Shown: in pieces, positions 37,974 to 52,300 of the stretch | Position numbering within the stretch: position 1 is the stretch's first letter | How the letters are laid out: every line of letters starts with the position of its first letter | Assembly (NCBI RefSeq): GCF_964204865.1 | Contig: NC_135252.1 | Span: forward strand, 16,637,383 to 16,701,382 | Source of the DNA: Styela clava | Lineage: Eukaryota; Chordata; Ascidiacea; Stolidobranchia; Styelidae | Direction of reading: 5' to 3' | DNA: 64,000 nucleotides | Translations under genes and position numbers: made by a program | Notes under the pieces: model-generated | Told to the model about the DNA's origin: nothing | What the model saw: only the letters and a program-made list of their open reading frames with translations | The model's database searches: none

Positions 37974-40900
37974 GTTGCTCGTTTGTCTTTCGGCGAGGAA
38001 ATTAATAAAATTTTAGGCAAGGTTAGTTCTAAGTCTGTAAAACACCAAACACATATATAAATAAATGTTATGTGTTTAAGCGACGTAGATATGCATAAGT
38101 GGCGAAGTATATTCTATTCCAAACATTCAGGGATTCTTAACAAATAAAACTAGTTCTGCTTGGTAACTGAAGCAATTCTGTCAACTAAGCGGTAAGCAAT
38201 AAATAAATTTTGGTTGAAATACAGCATTCAATACATCATCGTGCAGTAATAAGCAATACAGGAAATGTAGAACGGACGCCTGGTACTTGTTGAATACTTC
38301 ATTCAGTCAATGGAAGCCTGTTTGATATAAACCAGCTTCGAAACAATTTAACGGAGATTGTTATTATGAGTAATCTATAATGCTGTAAAATTATGCGATA
38401 GCTTATTCATAAATATGTAATTAGTGAGCAATTACAGAGACCGTTACTCCGGAATTAACTGTCATAATGACCAGAGATATGAGCTATTGAGAACGATAAT
38501 CCATGCCAGGGTACGATCGTAACATACAAGTGCAGCAATTGTATACTCATTCAGTTGACCAGTATAGTTCAAAGATTGATTACGAAAAAAACGCTAATAA
38601 ACACACCATATGCTACAATAATAAATGAGGATATTTCAGCACGGGGTCGACTTTGGATTGCCTATCACAATTTCTGCGTGAGCTCGATTATAGAGGGAAA
38701 AAATACTCTGGCATTGGTTAAACAATGAAATACACTACCCTGGTATATTGCTGTTATAACGAATTTCTTTAGTGTGCTAGTATGCACATAAATTCAAATA
38801 AAAGACGAGAATAGGATCCTGTCTTGAAAAGCATTCAGGGTCAGATGGGGACGCGGATTGTACATTATTCACACATAAAAACAAGTCTTAACGATGTTAT
38901 CAGCAAACGCAGAATTGTGTAAATACTATTCAATCTATAATTCATACATATCTCATCTCATATATAAAGAAAAAATAGGATAAATATATAGTTATTGCGT
39001 GGAAATCAATTTAGTCATTGATATCCTCCTAAGCTTGAGTTGAACATGCTTAGCTGTATAAAGTACAATAGTCTTTAAATAACATACAAATCAATCTATT
39101 CGATTAATGATCTAAAAATATATCGTTCCTGGCTCGTGAGTATAAGTGTGGACTGCTTTCACCAACACGCGTTTTAATACTATTATCATGAATTACAGGG
39201 TAAGGGAGGTAATATATAAAATCGATACATACACATCAAAACGTGGTCGATGAATGCATGAACATGGCGGTAATGATAGCATCAATTTTATTAGCTGTCT
39301 GTAATTGTCAGAAGATATTGTTGGAGACATCGACCTTGTCAGTTTAATTATTCTCTGGTTTGTATTATCATGTTCGATCCGTGCGTTACTCAATATAGAC
39401 CATCACTACTTTTTCCAAGGCAAAATTTAAAATCTTACAAAACATCGCTCATAAATGTTTCATAATTAAAATTTATATATATATATGCAACATTTATTCA
39501 GTAATGGTGTAAAAATTGCACACATGCAGTAAAAGTATTAAGATCGCCGGAGTGACACTAACTGCCACTGAATAGTACCCGTTTGCAGTTAAATTGATCA
39601 TTCAAACCAAGGTGATTATCAAGTCAGTATTTGTGACAGTGACAGGATATTCCATCACGATTCACGTGATATATAATCATAATTTCTGTTATAATCCATG
39701 GTTACCAGAACCGTCTTAGTAATAATAAATTCTCATACTCAGTGAATCGACAACGCTTTAACTGTGACCATTAAAAATGCGCAACGGTCAAAGAAACCAC
39801 GAATTAAGAGCTCAAGCATCAAAAGCCACATGGCAATTACTAATACCAGATGCTCGATCAGACGTTCTGAAATTTCTATAACGTTATATCTACAATGAAA
39901 AGGATACAACACCCTGTCCGCAACTGAATCCCCACGTATTCAATTCTATCCATATCAGAATGATAGATAATGCGATATCGCACTGAAGGAAACCATTAGT
40001 CGATCGAATGATCAAATTTACTCAGCGAACTGAAAAGACTTTTACAGACGGTTACGTATTCAGTATAATCACACGGCTTTTTAAAAAAAATGAGATTATA
40101 ACAATAAGACGATTTATTATAAATCTATTCTCGTCCAAGAACGGGCCGTATAGCTTTACACCCATGGAATATAATTGATCTAAGTAAATGTTTGACTGAA
40201 TTTCTAAGATCAAAAATCGTTCCCTGACTGTAAAAACAGTCAGAACAATATTGAGCGATTCATGGTGGTTTGAAGTGCGTCTTGAATAAACAGAAATCCA
40301 TTGCTAAATCCGTTTGAACGTCAAAATGTCGTCATCTTCAGGAGACACGCTGAGGCCATTTATATCAAAGCGAAATTAGTCTTATTTCGGTTCCACTCAT
40401 TTCCTATACGTGGTCAAACACGCTCTAGCAATATTGAAATAGTGGCAATTTCTTTTGTATATAAATACATTACGTGATTCATAGAAACTGAAACATTCAA
40501 ACGCCAACAAGAAGTTAAAATGCAGTGGAATACGCTAAGCTTGTTATAGCGATTTTATCATACGGAAGTAAAACGTCCCGTCTTCCTTCTTTACGAATCG
40601 TGAACCAATTTAAGTTTTAGGATCAACCAAGACAAATAACCTGGCTCCTTATAGGATCAACCAACACAATCGTTTATTATTGATGGAATGTCTCTGATCC
40701 TTGTTGCGTTTCGTCCTAATCGGCACAAACCCGGGGCTAATCCAACATTGGTCAGCCTCGTTTGTGTCCGTTAAATTATATAATGTATTCTATTTATATT
40801 TGACCAACCGCAACTAACTAGGTATTGTCTATATATATTGAATTACCCACTACTTGCTGAATAAGTGACTAACAGTAGTTTTTGGTAGTATGCCGAGTAG

Positions 40901-43900
40901 AAAAACACCAATTAATTTTTCATAATTCCGGCGAAGTCGTTCGAGTAAACCCTTCCATAATTTATTGACAAAGATGCGGGAAATATGATAGAAGGGTATG
41001 GGGAATTCGCGTAAACAAGGCACGCAAGGCATTTAAAACGTAAACCAAAATATAGAGAAAATATATTCTATTTCACTATAAGAAACGACCTTCGGTACCT
41101 GGAGTACCAAGTTTCAATCAATAATTACACAATACCCTTTGGTGCTGCAAATTGATGCTAAGATACAATAGTACGCTGTATGTTCGGCATATTTGTCTGC
41201 ACCCGATGCAAATATATGATATTTATTTATGAAATCTCAAATCTAATAAAAATTACCTCGTAAGCTCGAATAAACTTCTACTTAAACAATTTCCCAAATA
41301 CTGAACATATTATTCGTAACATTTTTGCTCCCAGACACTCAGCGTCTTAGTGATAAGATATTCCTTTAAACTACAAGAAGCTATTCATGCAACTGACAGC
41401 TTAGCAAGGCTCATATAAGTACTGAACATATATTTAAACAATTTGGTAAATCTAGGGAAATTTCATTTCGACTTTCCTCTTCTCCTTGGGCTCCCCTGAC
41501 GCACCGAACCATATAGGCGACGCTTTTGAATAACTGCGATGGAATTGGGCGTATCCGACAGACGCATTTACGTGAAGAAGATGAATAGCTAAAATAGTCA
41601 TGTGACAGTACGTGTTCGTGAAACATCGACAGATCAATTCATACAACTTAACAATAAATAAAATATTTAAAATTCGAAAATAGAAAAATGTTCGATGATA
41701 CATTAAAGGCCTGTTTGCGTCGCGGTATGATAAAGTAGTTTAATTCTTGTTAAATTTACCTCTTAGACAACGATTAGCTTTAAACGAGTTCACAATGCAA
41801 CCCCTTTTCTTCCTAAAAGCAGTATTGTAATATTATATCGAAACAGACATAGTCAGCCGTCTATTGTTAAAGCGAAAAATACCAAGAATGTGACATAGTT
41901 ATTGGAATACTATTTGAAATATTTTCCTCAGCAATAAGTATTCACATACCCACGTACACACCACATATGATATACGTTTATGATCTTATACTAGTCTCCA
42001 TATGTTTATAGAGTTAACAGGTTGACTATACAGCTTTACCTACAACGATTTTTGCTAGCTCTCAGTTTTCCAGCGCTTCCCCAAAGACTAAATTTGAATG
42101 AGCTTTTCATTTATAAGTGCGTGCCTGTGCGCATCAACTCACATTAGTGGACAATGGAATAGCAAACTTCAAAATTTGTAGATATCATAACAGCCAGTCA
42201 AAAATGAAATGAATATTGATCGCTGCTTCTGCGAAACTGGTGTATTTTTAAAGTAATTCATTCTCGTTCCGCTAAATATTCATTGCAGTAATTTGACACT
42301 CCCATTCTTTCACGGGACAATTATCATGTAGCACCTTTCAACCTGTCTGTCCTTATGTGTATCACATGCTTGATTACAGTAACGGAAATACAAAGAAGCC
42401 GAACATAGGTTTTCCTCTATACAGTAACAAACCAAATCCATTCATCGTGATTACTGATATAAATGATAGTTAGTAACAGTGAATTTAAACGAGCTCCCTT
42501 CCGTTCAATAGAAAAACGAAATATGAATAGTGCTCAAAACTAATTGTGCCAACAATCAGTGAATACCTACCTATCTAGTTTAAACGTACAACAACGCATT
42601 TTATGCTTTTGTTAAAACAAAACAAAAAAGGTTGTTATAATATTACATTTACATATGAACGCCATTTGTGATATTTGTAATGCTTTAGACTAGAGTGATT
42701 TGATCATTTATGCCAATGTCATGAAGCCAACGACTAATTTTATGCCACGTTAGAAAAAAATAAAGTCATAGGATTGGAAAGATTGCTCGCAAGATTCAGT
42801 TGAGCATAACTTGTATTTAAACTAAGAATTATCAATCTTTTACAGATCCAAAATCGAGTTGAAATCTAACTTTAGGCTTACAACTGAGTTTAATGATAGC
42901 ATAGCCAAAAGACGTCATTTTATTCAACTTATTATATTTCTATAACATATCATTAAAAATGGTATTTAATATTCAATGACAGCATGAAAACCCGCCATGA
43001 GATATCGTCACGGATAAATGTTGATGAATTACCTTTGGTATTAATAACTTGAAATGCCTTACCGCATTAGGTCAATGGATCTAAAACGAACACGAACGAA
43101 CATTTACATATAGCAGTGTGCTGGCGGCGTCAGTAATAAATATTTGTACAATTTGTTGAGATCACCATATATAGTTCATTTCAAATTAACCTCTTTTTTT
43201 GGACAAGAAAAATGTTTTAAAATGCAATTTCAGGCTTGATACGCTTTCTGGTAATGATAACTTATGTGGTATTGCTTTCCCATTTTCGTGAAGAAAATAT
43301 AGTTTAAAAAATACCAATTTTGTGTACAATTGAACCCAATTTTTGAGTATAAAATTTCATTCAACTCAGTAAGAGGGAACTTTTAGGTTTGCAAATGTTG
43401 TTACAATTACAATCACTTAGCCCTAATCCAGTGGAGTAAATGACAATCGAAAAGACACAAAAAGAAAAAAAAAACATACCCCTGATGGCAAAACGGCTGA
43501 TTTGAGTTTTCCTTCTCTTGGTCTAGTATGATTTCTGCCCTGCTACCATTTAAAAAGTATCCTCGTAATCTCACAAAACATCTCAAACATCATACTTTCT
43601 TTACATCGCATCCGAACACAACAACATGAAACGAAATAGAAATTCCCGGATGGCTGGACAACAAATACATTCCACATTTTCAATGAAACAGTACATTAAT
43701 CCAATATAATTAGCGCCGACTTGATTATACCTAATGACAATCGATTTATCAAACAGCACGATTCCTCGAATACAACCAGATAATGACAGATTTTGAAACT
43801 ATGCGAAAATTTACTGGCATATGTATATTACTAATATAGCCCGGGTTATTATCAAAGGTATATACTGAATTTCTCACTGCCGTCAGTATGAGTTATTATC

Positions 43901-44206
43901 CAATACGCGTGTGTTTTCCGTCGCTTGTCAATGATTCAGAAACCTAATTTTCCAGGTAGTAGCCCAGCTTTCCATATTTCATACCTACCATTCGTGGAAT
44001 TGAAATGGGCTTTACAGACGATACCCGTGCTGATTATATAGCGCGTGCTTATGACAAAAACATTCGGGTGACGTTGGTTTAGTCATTATCGATGTGAGAG
44101 GGTGAATGAGGTATCAACCCGTGATCATTAAAATATTTCGACTTATATGACGTCATACACACTGTTTGTCATAACTCAATTCGATGTTATATGTATAAAC
44201 AGCAAC
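37974..44206. other. Intergenic DNA, left part
   Basis: About 6.2 kb upstream of T5 without a recognisable gene. Open frames are short and have no family resemblance. T5's promoter should lie at its left end, but I cannot identify one. Confidence 0.4.
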
Positions 44207-44370
44207 AAGTGGAGGGTTTTACTTTATATTTGGGTACTCCCTGAAGTATGCGCACCAAGATGGCGCACAACCTGAACTCAGGTTGTGTATCAGGTTAGGA
44301 TTCAGGTTGTGCGACATCTTGGTGCGCATACTTCAGGGAGTACCCAAATATAAAGTAAAACCCTCCACTT
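44207..44370. mobile_element. 164-bp near-perfect foldback element
   Basis: Two 70-bp arms, 44207-44276 and 44301-44370, are inverted repeats with one mismatch seen, separated by a 24-bp spacer. The arm includes CTGAAGTATGCGCACCAAGA, related to the arm of the element at 19783-20008. The transcript or single strand would form a very stable hairpin. Near identity of the arms suggests recent activity or arm homogenisation. Confidence 0.85.
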
Positions 44371-47131
44371 CCACTTTACCTGGGTATGGCTAAGCCAATT
44401 AGAATGGAAATAGTTTGCATTGGTGTACTCTACCACAGTTAAGTTGGAGTGAAAAGAATCATTTCCGGGTGAAAATCTAACGTTCTTTTGCAGGTAGCCG
44501 ATTAAATTGACAAAAAATACGACTATGTATTTTGGTTAAAAGCGTGTTGCTATTTTAAATCACAACCATTTATCCGCTGAAATTTTTCACAATTTCCAAG
44601 TATTCATAGCCATTACATATATATGACATGAGCTGTCCAGAATTGCACTTTTCATACAACAAAACGCTGTTTTAACAATCTGAGTCAACAATGTTTATAT
44701 GGATGACACGCCAATTTACAAGCTGTTCATAATAACTGCATTTTAAGCTATAAAGCCACTCTGCCAACACTATAGAATTGCATGCTTCGATGGTACGGCT
44801 GTAGCTTACTGCATATATATTACTTTCAAATGACATCTGTTCGTCATGGAATAAGTAAAATATGACAACTAAGTTAAAAATGAAACGAGGGTAGAAATTG
44901 GTGTGATGGTGCACTCTCTAATCATATCGCATTTAAAAGGATATAACCTGTGTCACACGGATATAATCATGGTTTATCTGCGAATGAATTTATCGCTTGG
45001 ATGCGGTCAATAAGTATAAACACGGTTTGGAAAAACGTAGCTGACGTATATCTATGACATGAATTTTCCCACACAGTCCAACAAGTCCTGTCCTGGCGTA
45101 AATATTTTTCGGTTAAATATAAATCAATCATATACAAATGTAGAAAGTAAGAGAATTGAAACCCTCCGTTTCAGTGTTTCGCGATCCTACATGTGGGAGG
45201 CCATTGTTACCCGTGCAGCAATAACTCAATGGAATTAGATAAAGACAAAAGAGATTTTACCTCGTAAGAGGCGATGCAATAGCTTACAAAATACCGCAAT
45301 CTGGAGCGAACTAGCTGAGTGAAAATCTCGGAAGTGAAGAGTACTGGACACAAAATATCTCCACAGAACACTATATTTTAGTACATAATGCCTTAGGCAC
45401 CGCACAGTCTCAAATACGACGTTAATCCTAATTCTAGAATTTCAGGGAACATAGCGACCGCATCTCTTTCGAATTTCAAAAGATTAAATTGAGGTCGAAT
45501 GCGAGTACCTCTCAAACTCTCAATAAAAACAAACGCTTCGATTTTCGTATAATGGTGTGATAACAAATGCACTTCAGAAGACCATTATCTATTGAAAACC
45601 AATTTCTCCGTTGCGCTGGTTTGAAGCTAATGCACTTTGAGTGTGTACGATGTTCCTCTTTAAATTTGTAGTAAAATTTCACCAATTAGACGTTGATCGC
45701 CTTATCACCTAATACTGAATAATAAAAAAGGGTAACACTAGTGTTTAATTAGGATTGAATTCTGCTTACTCACGTTTAGATATTTATTCAGCTGAAATGT
45801 GATTTTGCTTGCAATAATAAACTAGATTATTATTCAATCGAAAAGAAAATAACCGGGCATTGCCCACAACAAAAGCCATCAATGGATTTTCTTCAGGTGA
45901 TGATTACCTTGCAAAGAATCATGATGCGGTAAGCTCAAAAAGTGTAAAATCTTTCCGAATATTAATGTTTTCCGTACCTTATTTGCTTTTGACTATATTG
46001 AATATAGATTCGATTTTATCAAATCCATGAACACGTAATATCGATATACTGATTATCATCAGGCTAAACGTAAATGTTGCTACGCGCGGGGCGTGGCGGG
46101 TTAACTTCACATTCCTTATAGCTCTTAATTGATTTATGATTTTTCGTCCCCGTAATTAACTCACGATTACAAGTTGAAAACTCGAAAAAAGTTTGTCTCG
46201 ATTCGAGACATACTGTACATCTCAAGGGAGACATACACATATTGTTGTGGCTTATTTTAGCATATATAACGACAGTCTCTTTTGGAAATACATTTCCCTT
46301 CCTGCTCTTGTCTAGCACCTTTATGTGTAGGACCTAATTTTAGTTCCATATATAAGACAGCTGAATTTGTACTTAACATAACTGCTGACATACGTATTCC
46401 GCGCGGTTAAATTCTCTCTTTGATGTAATTTTAAAAGATGTCCCCCTTTTATTCCGCTACGAAAATACATCGAAAGCTTCGGGAAAATTACGATGACGTA
46501 AAAATAAGAAAAGAATTGTGCGCGCACGGCGGAACGCCCGAGTAAAAAAGAAACGTTTTTTTTACGCTTCGCGGTCAATTGATGGGACTTGAAAAGAATC
46601 ACGAGTGCAAACCGTCATAACAAACATCGTGAAAAGAGTCACGTGAAACGATGAGAATAATATTATTCGGCTACCATGCCAGAGATCATTTTGATGCAAA
46701 TATGTGTTTTATTCAATTTGGACAATAAATCGTTCGTTGCCTTGTAAACGATTTCCCCTTTTATTGTATTGTAGAAGATTACCACACTCTAACTATTAGA
46801 CGAACAACGTCACTTTCATACTCGAGGCATAGCGATAGAAACTACATGGGAAAGTGATACCACGGGAAGGTAATCAAAGTAGCATGTTTCTTTCATTTAG
46901 CAAGCTTGTAATTGTGTTTCAGATTGTTGCAGAGGATATTTTCGCATCTCCAATACCAGAAGAAACATTGCGGCTCAGATTTCTTCTTTCTAACTTGTAG
47001 CTATTCTAACCTATCTCCATAGTCAGTTTATTTCAAGTTCGTGTTCATGATAGTATGCCTTTTGAATGAAAAATTTAAACATATTCGTTTGCTCTTAATA
47101 TTCTTCCCTCATGACCATTCCTCGTAGAATG
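44371..47131. other. Intergenic DNA, middle part
   Basis: No gene, RNA gene or clear repeat is recognised. Short minus-strand frames at 44672-44914, 46064-46318 and 46321-46602 have no family resemblance and no partner exons. Confidence 0.35.
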
Positions 47132-47139
47132 TTCTAAAG

Positions 47140-47865
47140 CAGCGTTTCCCAAACTTTTTTGGTCACGAAACACTTACGCTTTTTATCTCACCTCGCGGAA
47201 CACCAGGAAATAAAAGGATAAAATTGATAAAAAAAGAATGGTGTAATGCAGCGGCTCCGAAAGGGTGCGCCGCGCACATAAACATAGCTAAATTATGACT
47301 ATTTCACTTATTGCATTTATTATAAATGTGTTATTGTTTCTTATTTTAAATGCTGTGTATTTGAATCAATAAATTCATTTTACCTTTTTATGTCGTTTAC
47401 TTTCTATTACGTAGCGTTTGCCTCGAATGTAGCGTAACAATGGAGATATAATTACTTGATGCAATTTCGCGAGCTGCGGTTTATTTATTTGCTGAATTGA
47501 GTTTAGCGAACATGAGTGATTTTTGAGCATTTTAAAGTAAAACCAGACAGAGATGGAAGAAGAAGAGTTGACTTTTTGCCTCTATTTTTTTAGGGCTACA
47601 CATTTGCCTATAGCAAAACCCAAAAGTTTGCTGTAAATTTGATGATGAACTTGACAGTCAAAAACCTAGGCCGACAGTAAACGAAAATAGCACTACCCTC
47701 AAAAAGTCCACTTTGGGCCGACGCTGACGCGATATTGACCGGTCACCAGTTGGGCTACAATTTCACGATCATGAGATCGCCATGGCGACCAATTTAGTCG
47801 TGATTTGATCCCTTTTTTACGGAACACTTGGACGACGCTCGCGGAACACAGTTTGGAAAACGCTG
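47140..47865. mobile_element. 726-bp non-autonomous hAT element with exact target duplication
   Basis: The terminal inverted repeats are CAGCGTTTCCCAAACT at the left and, inverted, CAGCGTTTTCCAAACTGT at the right. The 8-bp duplication TTCTAAAG is exact, at 47132-47139 and 47866-47873. Subterminal GCGGAACAC words occur at both ends, as often in hAT elements. No transposase reading frame is present, so movement would need an enzyme from elsewhere. Confidence 0.92.
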
Positions 47866-48392
47866 TTCTAAAGTAACGTAATCCATTACCCTGTACTTCA
47901 ACACAATACACTGAAGAATACAAGCCTTGCCAATGCTCACCTTAATGCTATCCCAAGACCTTCCAAGTGCAATACCCTACTGCAATCTATTTATTCTCCG
48001 CAACACTATGTTTTATGCATGAAAGTAAAATACCATTTACTTTTGTTTGTTGATAAGAACTGTTTATTTTACAGTGTGGCAACATGACAGGACATTATGA
48101 ACACAACGCGATGCTTAAATAATTCATAGGTCTCGTTACCGTAATAAGATTAACTTTTCTTAACCAGTGTTCAAGCTTTGCCTCATTGTCATTTGGGACA
48201 GAAAATAATTAATCTATATTAATAAATGGCTCTTACCATTTAAAGTAATTTTTATGGTGATATAAAAGAGCACTAAATAATTAGAGAAAAACAATTCCAA
48301 TGATTCTCTGTGTAACAAATTTTAGAAGAGGATGAAAATTGAAATATATTTGATGATAAATATAATAATAATATTGATCGCTTGTTTGAATC

Positions 48393-48520
48393 AACAAAAC
48401 ATCAGTTTCGGATTATTTACCATGTTTTGGATGCTCTTCTGAAGACCTGTCGGTTAAACAAAACATCAGTTTCGGATTATTTACCATGTTTTGGATGCTC
48501 TTCTGAAGACCTGTCGGTTA
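48393..48520. repeat. 64-bp unit, two tandem copies
   Basis: The block starting AACAAAACATCAGTTTCGG at 48393 is repeated at once from 48457 with no difference seen. The unit is not a multiple of three. The surrounding open frame (48382-48702) crosses the duplication in two different frames, which argues against it being coding. Confidence 0.85.
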
Positions 48521-49242
48521 GTAGTATTACCTTTCTGCTATTGACGTTTGGAGGTCAACCTATTTGGAATAGATTATTCATGTTGAGAAAAATGATTTTT
48601 TGTAGCATAAATATTTCAAAAATGTTTTCTACAAAGAATACCGATCTGTTAAATAAACTCAGTCTGAAAACCAGGAAAATAATGTGGTCTGTCCTATTAT
48701 AAAATCAATATGTCTGCTTTCTTCTCCACGAAAAGAGAAAATGAAGTCCCGGGTTCGAATTTCGCAAAGCAACATATGTAAATGAACTAGACTAGTGAAC
48801 ACTGGTGTTCCATGAACGATCTTCATGTGTATCGCGAAAAACTGTTGTTTTACAATCTTTTTCTGATTTGGTACATTTTATGATGACAAATTGAACATAT
48901 TCAAAACAAGACAAAGTCAAGTAGAAATCAAAATTCGAGCCAATGATCAAGTATTAGGTTTTTGTCAGCGTTTTGTGGTCTGATTTTGACAAACCTAGGC
49001 ACTTCTTATCCTAAATTTATGTAAATTTGCTACGTCTTTTTACAACTCGAGAACACGAGCTATTGTTCGTTTCGATATTTCTTTTCTATGCCAAAATTAC
49101 TGAGGGTAATTATCAATTAATTGAATCGTCTATTTCCGAAAAACCCCAAACTATCATTTGATGATCTAAAAAGTCTTCGGCGGATGAAAATATATTCAAC
49201 AATTCAACTCTCTTGCGCCATTTAAGAATCGCTCCAGTATTC

Positions 49243-49256
49243 GTTACCATGGATAT
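49243..49256 (-). promoter_or_regulatory. X-box-like RFX site upstream of DNAI7
   Basis: Read on the minus strand this is ATATCCATGGTAAC. It agrees at 11 of 14 positions with the canonical palindromic X-box GTTGCCATGGTAAC, with one perfect half-site. RFX factors drive many cilium genes through X-boxes close to the start. The distance here, about 105 bp from the ATG, fits. Binding is inferred. Confidence 0.5.
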
Positions 49257-49360
49257 GTAATACTTTTCTGAGGTTTCCGTAGCCGTTCGTTCAGTCTTTA
49301 TTTGATTTTCTAGTTTCCAGTGAAAGAATATTCGAATATCTAGCGTTGCAAAGCTGAGAA

Positions 49361-52300
49361 ATGGTAAGTTCGTTTATATATATCTACTTCATAATAGCTA
49401 AATTCTGGATTTTCTATGCCAAAATAAAAGATTGAGATGAACTTGCATGTACAAAATGTTTAATTTAGCCTCCCAAATCAGCCAATCGTTCTGGAAAATC
49501 CACTCCAACCAAGGGACAAAGTCGCGGGGGAGAAAAAGATAAAAAGAAAGATGAAGAAGATATTAAGTTACAAGAGGAAGAAGAAGCAAGAAAAAAAGCA
49601 GAACAAGAAGAAAAGGAAAGATTGGAAAAGGAGGTAGGCTATTTGAATTGGTATATACAGTAGGGTACATTTCAGCATTTCTTCGATTCCAAGATGTCCA
49701 GACATTTGGTTCAATAAAACAATCACTTTATTTTTCTCTAAAACGTCTCATTTGTCTCATATGATCAAAATTGTGAATGCTTGCACTTCCTTTTTGTTTA
49801 TTGTGCAGAGCCAGTTTGTCATTTTGAGTCTATACGAAGGCCCAGAGTGTCTCGTATAGGAGAAGTTTGCACCCACTGTTATAACTGATGTCTTTCAATG
49901 TGGGGGCTATTCTTGGAATCGGAGAAATGTGCCTACTGATATGTTTTGATTTGGCTTTCTATATCAGTATATGACTGTAGAGATTGCAATCTGCGCAACC
50001 AGTTTTGGTTTAAGTTCGCAAACCCTGAGTCACGAGCCAAGTCGAGTCACAGGTCATCCTAGTCTCAAGTCAAGTTTAAGTCGAAAGTCAAGCCAAATCA
50101 CGGATCTAAGTTTTACTGACTGTTAGTTGAGTCAGAGTCATTTCACTCAGATGACCCGAGTTGATTTTAGTCTTTGACAAATAACTCGTCCAACTCGAGT
50201 ACTCAATATTTCTAACCAATAATGCAAACACTGCTACATCAAAGTGCTAACCATTGGCCGATCTTTTGCATAAACAGTATGTCCTGCTTTATATCTGGTA
50301 GTATTTAAATACCATTGATGAATATGAATGTTATTTCTCATCAGCTTAAAGAGAAAGAAGAACTTGCAAAGCTTGAAGCGTTAGAGGAATCACGTCGAGA
50401 ACAGCAATTGAGAGAAACTGAAGATAAATTAACTGCTATTAAGAAGCATGTGGAAATACTAGAAAATGACAGAAGAGCTCATGCAGCAGTAAGAACAAAA
50501 TTTATTTGAATTGAATTACATGATTTTATTTTACCTCAGTTTTCTATAAAATGGGTAGGGGTTGCTTCTTGAAGAACTGTTGAGGTTCGTCGCGACGCAA
50601 TTTAAAATAGTTATATATTTTTTTGTATTTGAATGATGTTTATCCTCAATCAACTGTTCAAAGTAGACAATATTCCTGCTTCTTTAAGCAAATCTCACAC
50701 TGGAAAATTGCTCCAAGCGAGGTCCTGATCCCTCAAATAAAAGTGAGAAGAAACTTTCCTCACATAAGCTTTATAAATCTCTAGTTGGGGGTGATTCTCC
50801 AAATTTCCCTTTAAATCAGTATGTAAATATTATAATAATTCAGTTTTATAAAAGCGATTTTCAAAAATCATCTTATTTTGATACAAAATATTATTCCAAT
50901 CTTTTATTTATTTTATATTTTGCAGAAATGTCGATATATATTATGAAATTCTAATAGTTTAGGAAAACAGCAATTTTTCTGTAATCTCATCTCACAATGT
51001 AGATGCTACTGCAAACAGTACTTTTTGACAGACTCATTGATAAATTGCAACTTCCTTATATAACCTAGACAAGAATAGATTATAATGGCCATGCTTGATT
51101 TTATATCAAATAGTTTTTTATTTCATTATGCAGTGGGGAAGATACATGAGATGTGATGGAAGTCCAGATCCCACCATTCTTACTCAGATAAATACTTTCA
51201 TTAATTTGACAAAAGAAACTGGATCAGATGAAATCAATGTTATTTTGGAAGAATTGAAAGATATTTATGCTGTAAGAATCAGTTTTTTATTCTTCATTTG
51301 CACCATTATTCGTATTATTAAGGATATGCGTTTTTATGCAATCATTCCTGATAAGGATATGTGCACTGTAAGTATGAAGCCGCTATTTTTGGAAGAGAAG
51401 CATTAAAAGTATATTTCATAATTACAAGGAATTTCCTTTTTTATGTGAAGTGGCAAATTATACTATTCGAATAAATTTGATAAGTTTTGGCCATTTTCTT
51501 GCCCAACACTCAATGTTAATCTCACCGTGTTCACCAATTAATTACTAATATAACTCTATTGATTTTTCTTGTCATACAAGGAAGTTTCGAATCAAATAAT
51601 TTTCTATTTTTCATGCATTCTAAAACCTATTTCCAATAGAATATCAAATCTATTCTATATTTGAGTATTTTTAAAAAAGAAATCTGTGGAGAAGCTATTT
51701 TAAGGTTTATTTTATACTTTCTGAATTGTCAGAAATGCAAAAAAGTTGATATTTTTTTCATCAATTATAACCAATTTTCAGCGCATTCGAATAGTTGTTT
51801 TGGACACCCTGCCATATCTATCAGTATTAATAATTGAATTTCTTTATTTCAGTTAATATATGAACTGGATTTTTTATTGGATGACACCCCAGAAGAAGAT
51901 GTAACACCAGAACAAGAGACTGAATTCAAATCAACAATGCTGGCATTACAAGATCTCATTTTGCAACGATACAATGAAGGAACATTAAAAATTCTGAAAG
52001 TAAGATTGAATATGTTGGATTCATCTAGCTTACTTATTTCCCTGGTCACAAGTAATTTTATATCTCTCTCACAGCAGCAAATCTGTATGCAGTATACATT
52101 GGTAGCTTACAAATTGAATATCCATAAGTAATTCAATTTTTGGCTAGTTTTCATGTCCTCACTTTGAAAAATCGAACTTTAAACAGTGTTGCTATTCAAT
52201 AACAAAATAATTCAATCTACTCAGTGTTTTCCTAAATATAACTATTTATTAAGAGATTAATGCTGCATCTTAGCATTTATATCCCTGTGATGCAATGACC

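Noticed and set aside
48382-48702. 106-codon plus-strand open frame upstream of DNAI7
   Set aside because: It crosses a 64-bp duplication in two different frames and has no family resemblance, so it is very unlikely to be coding.
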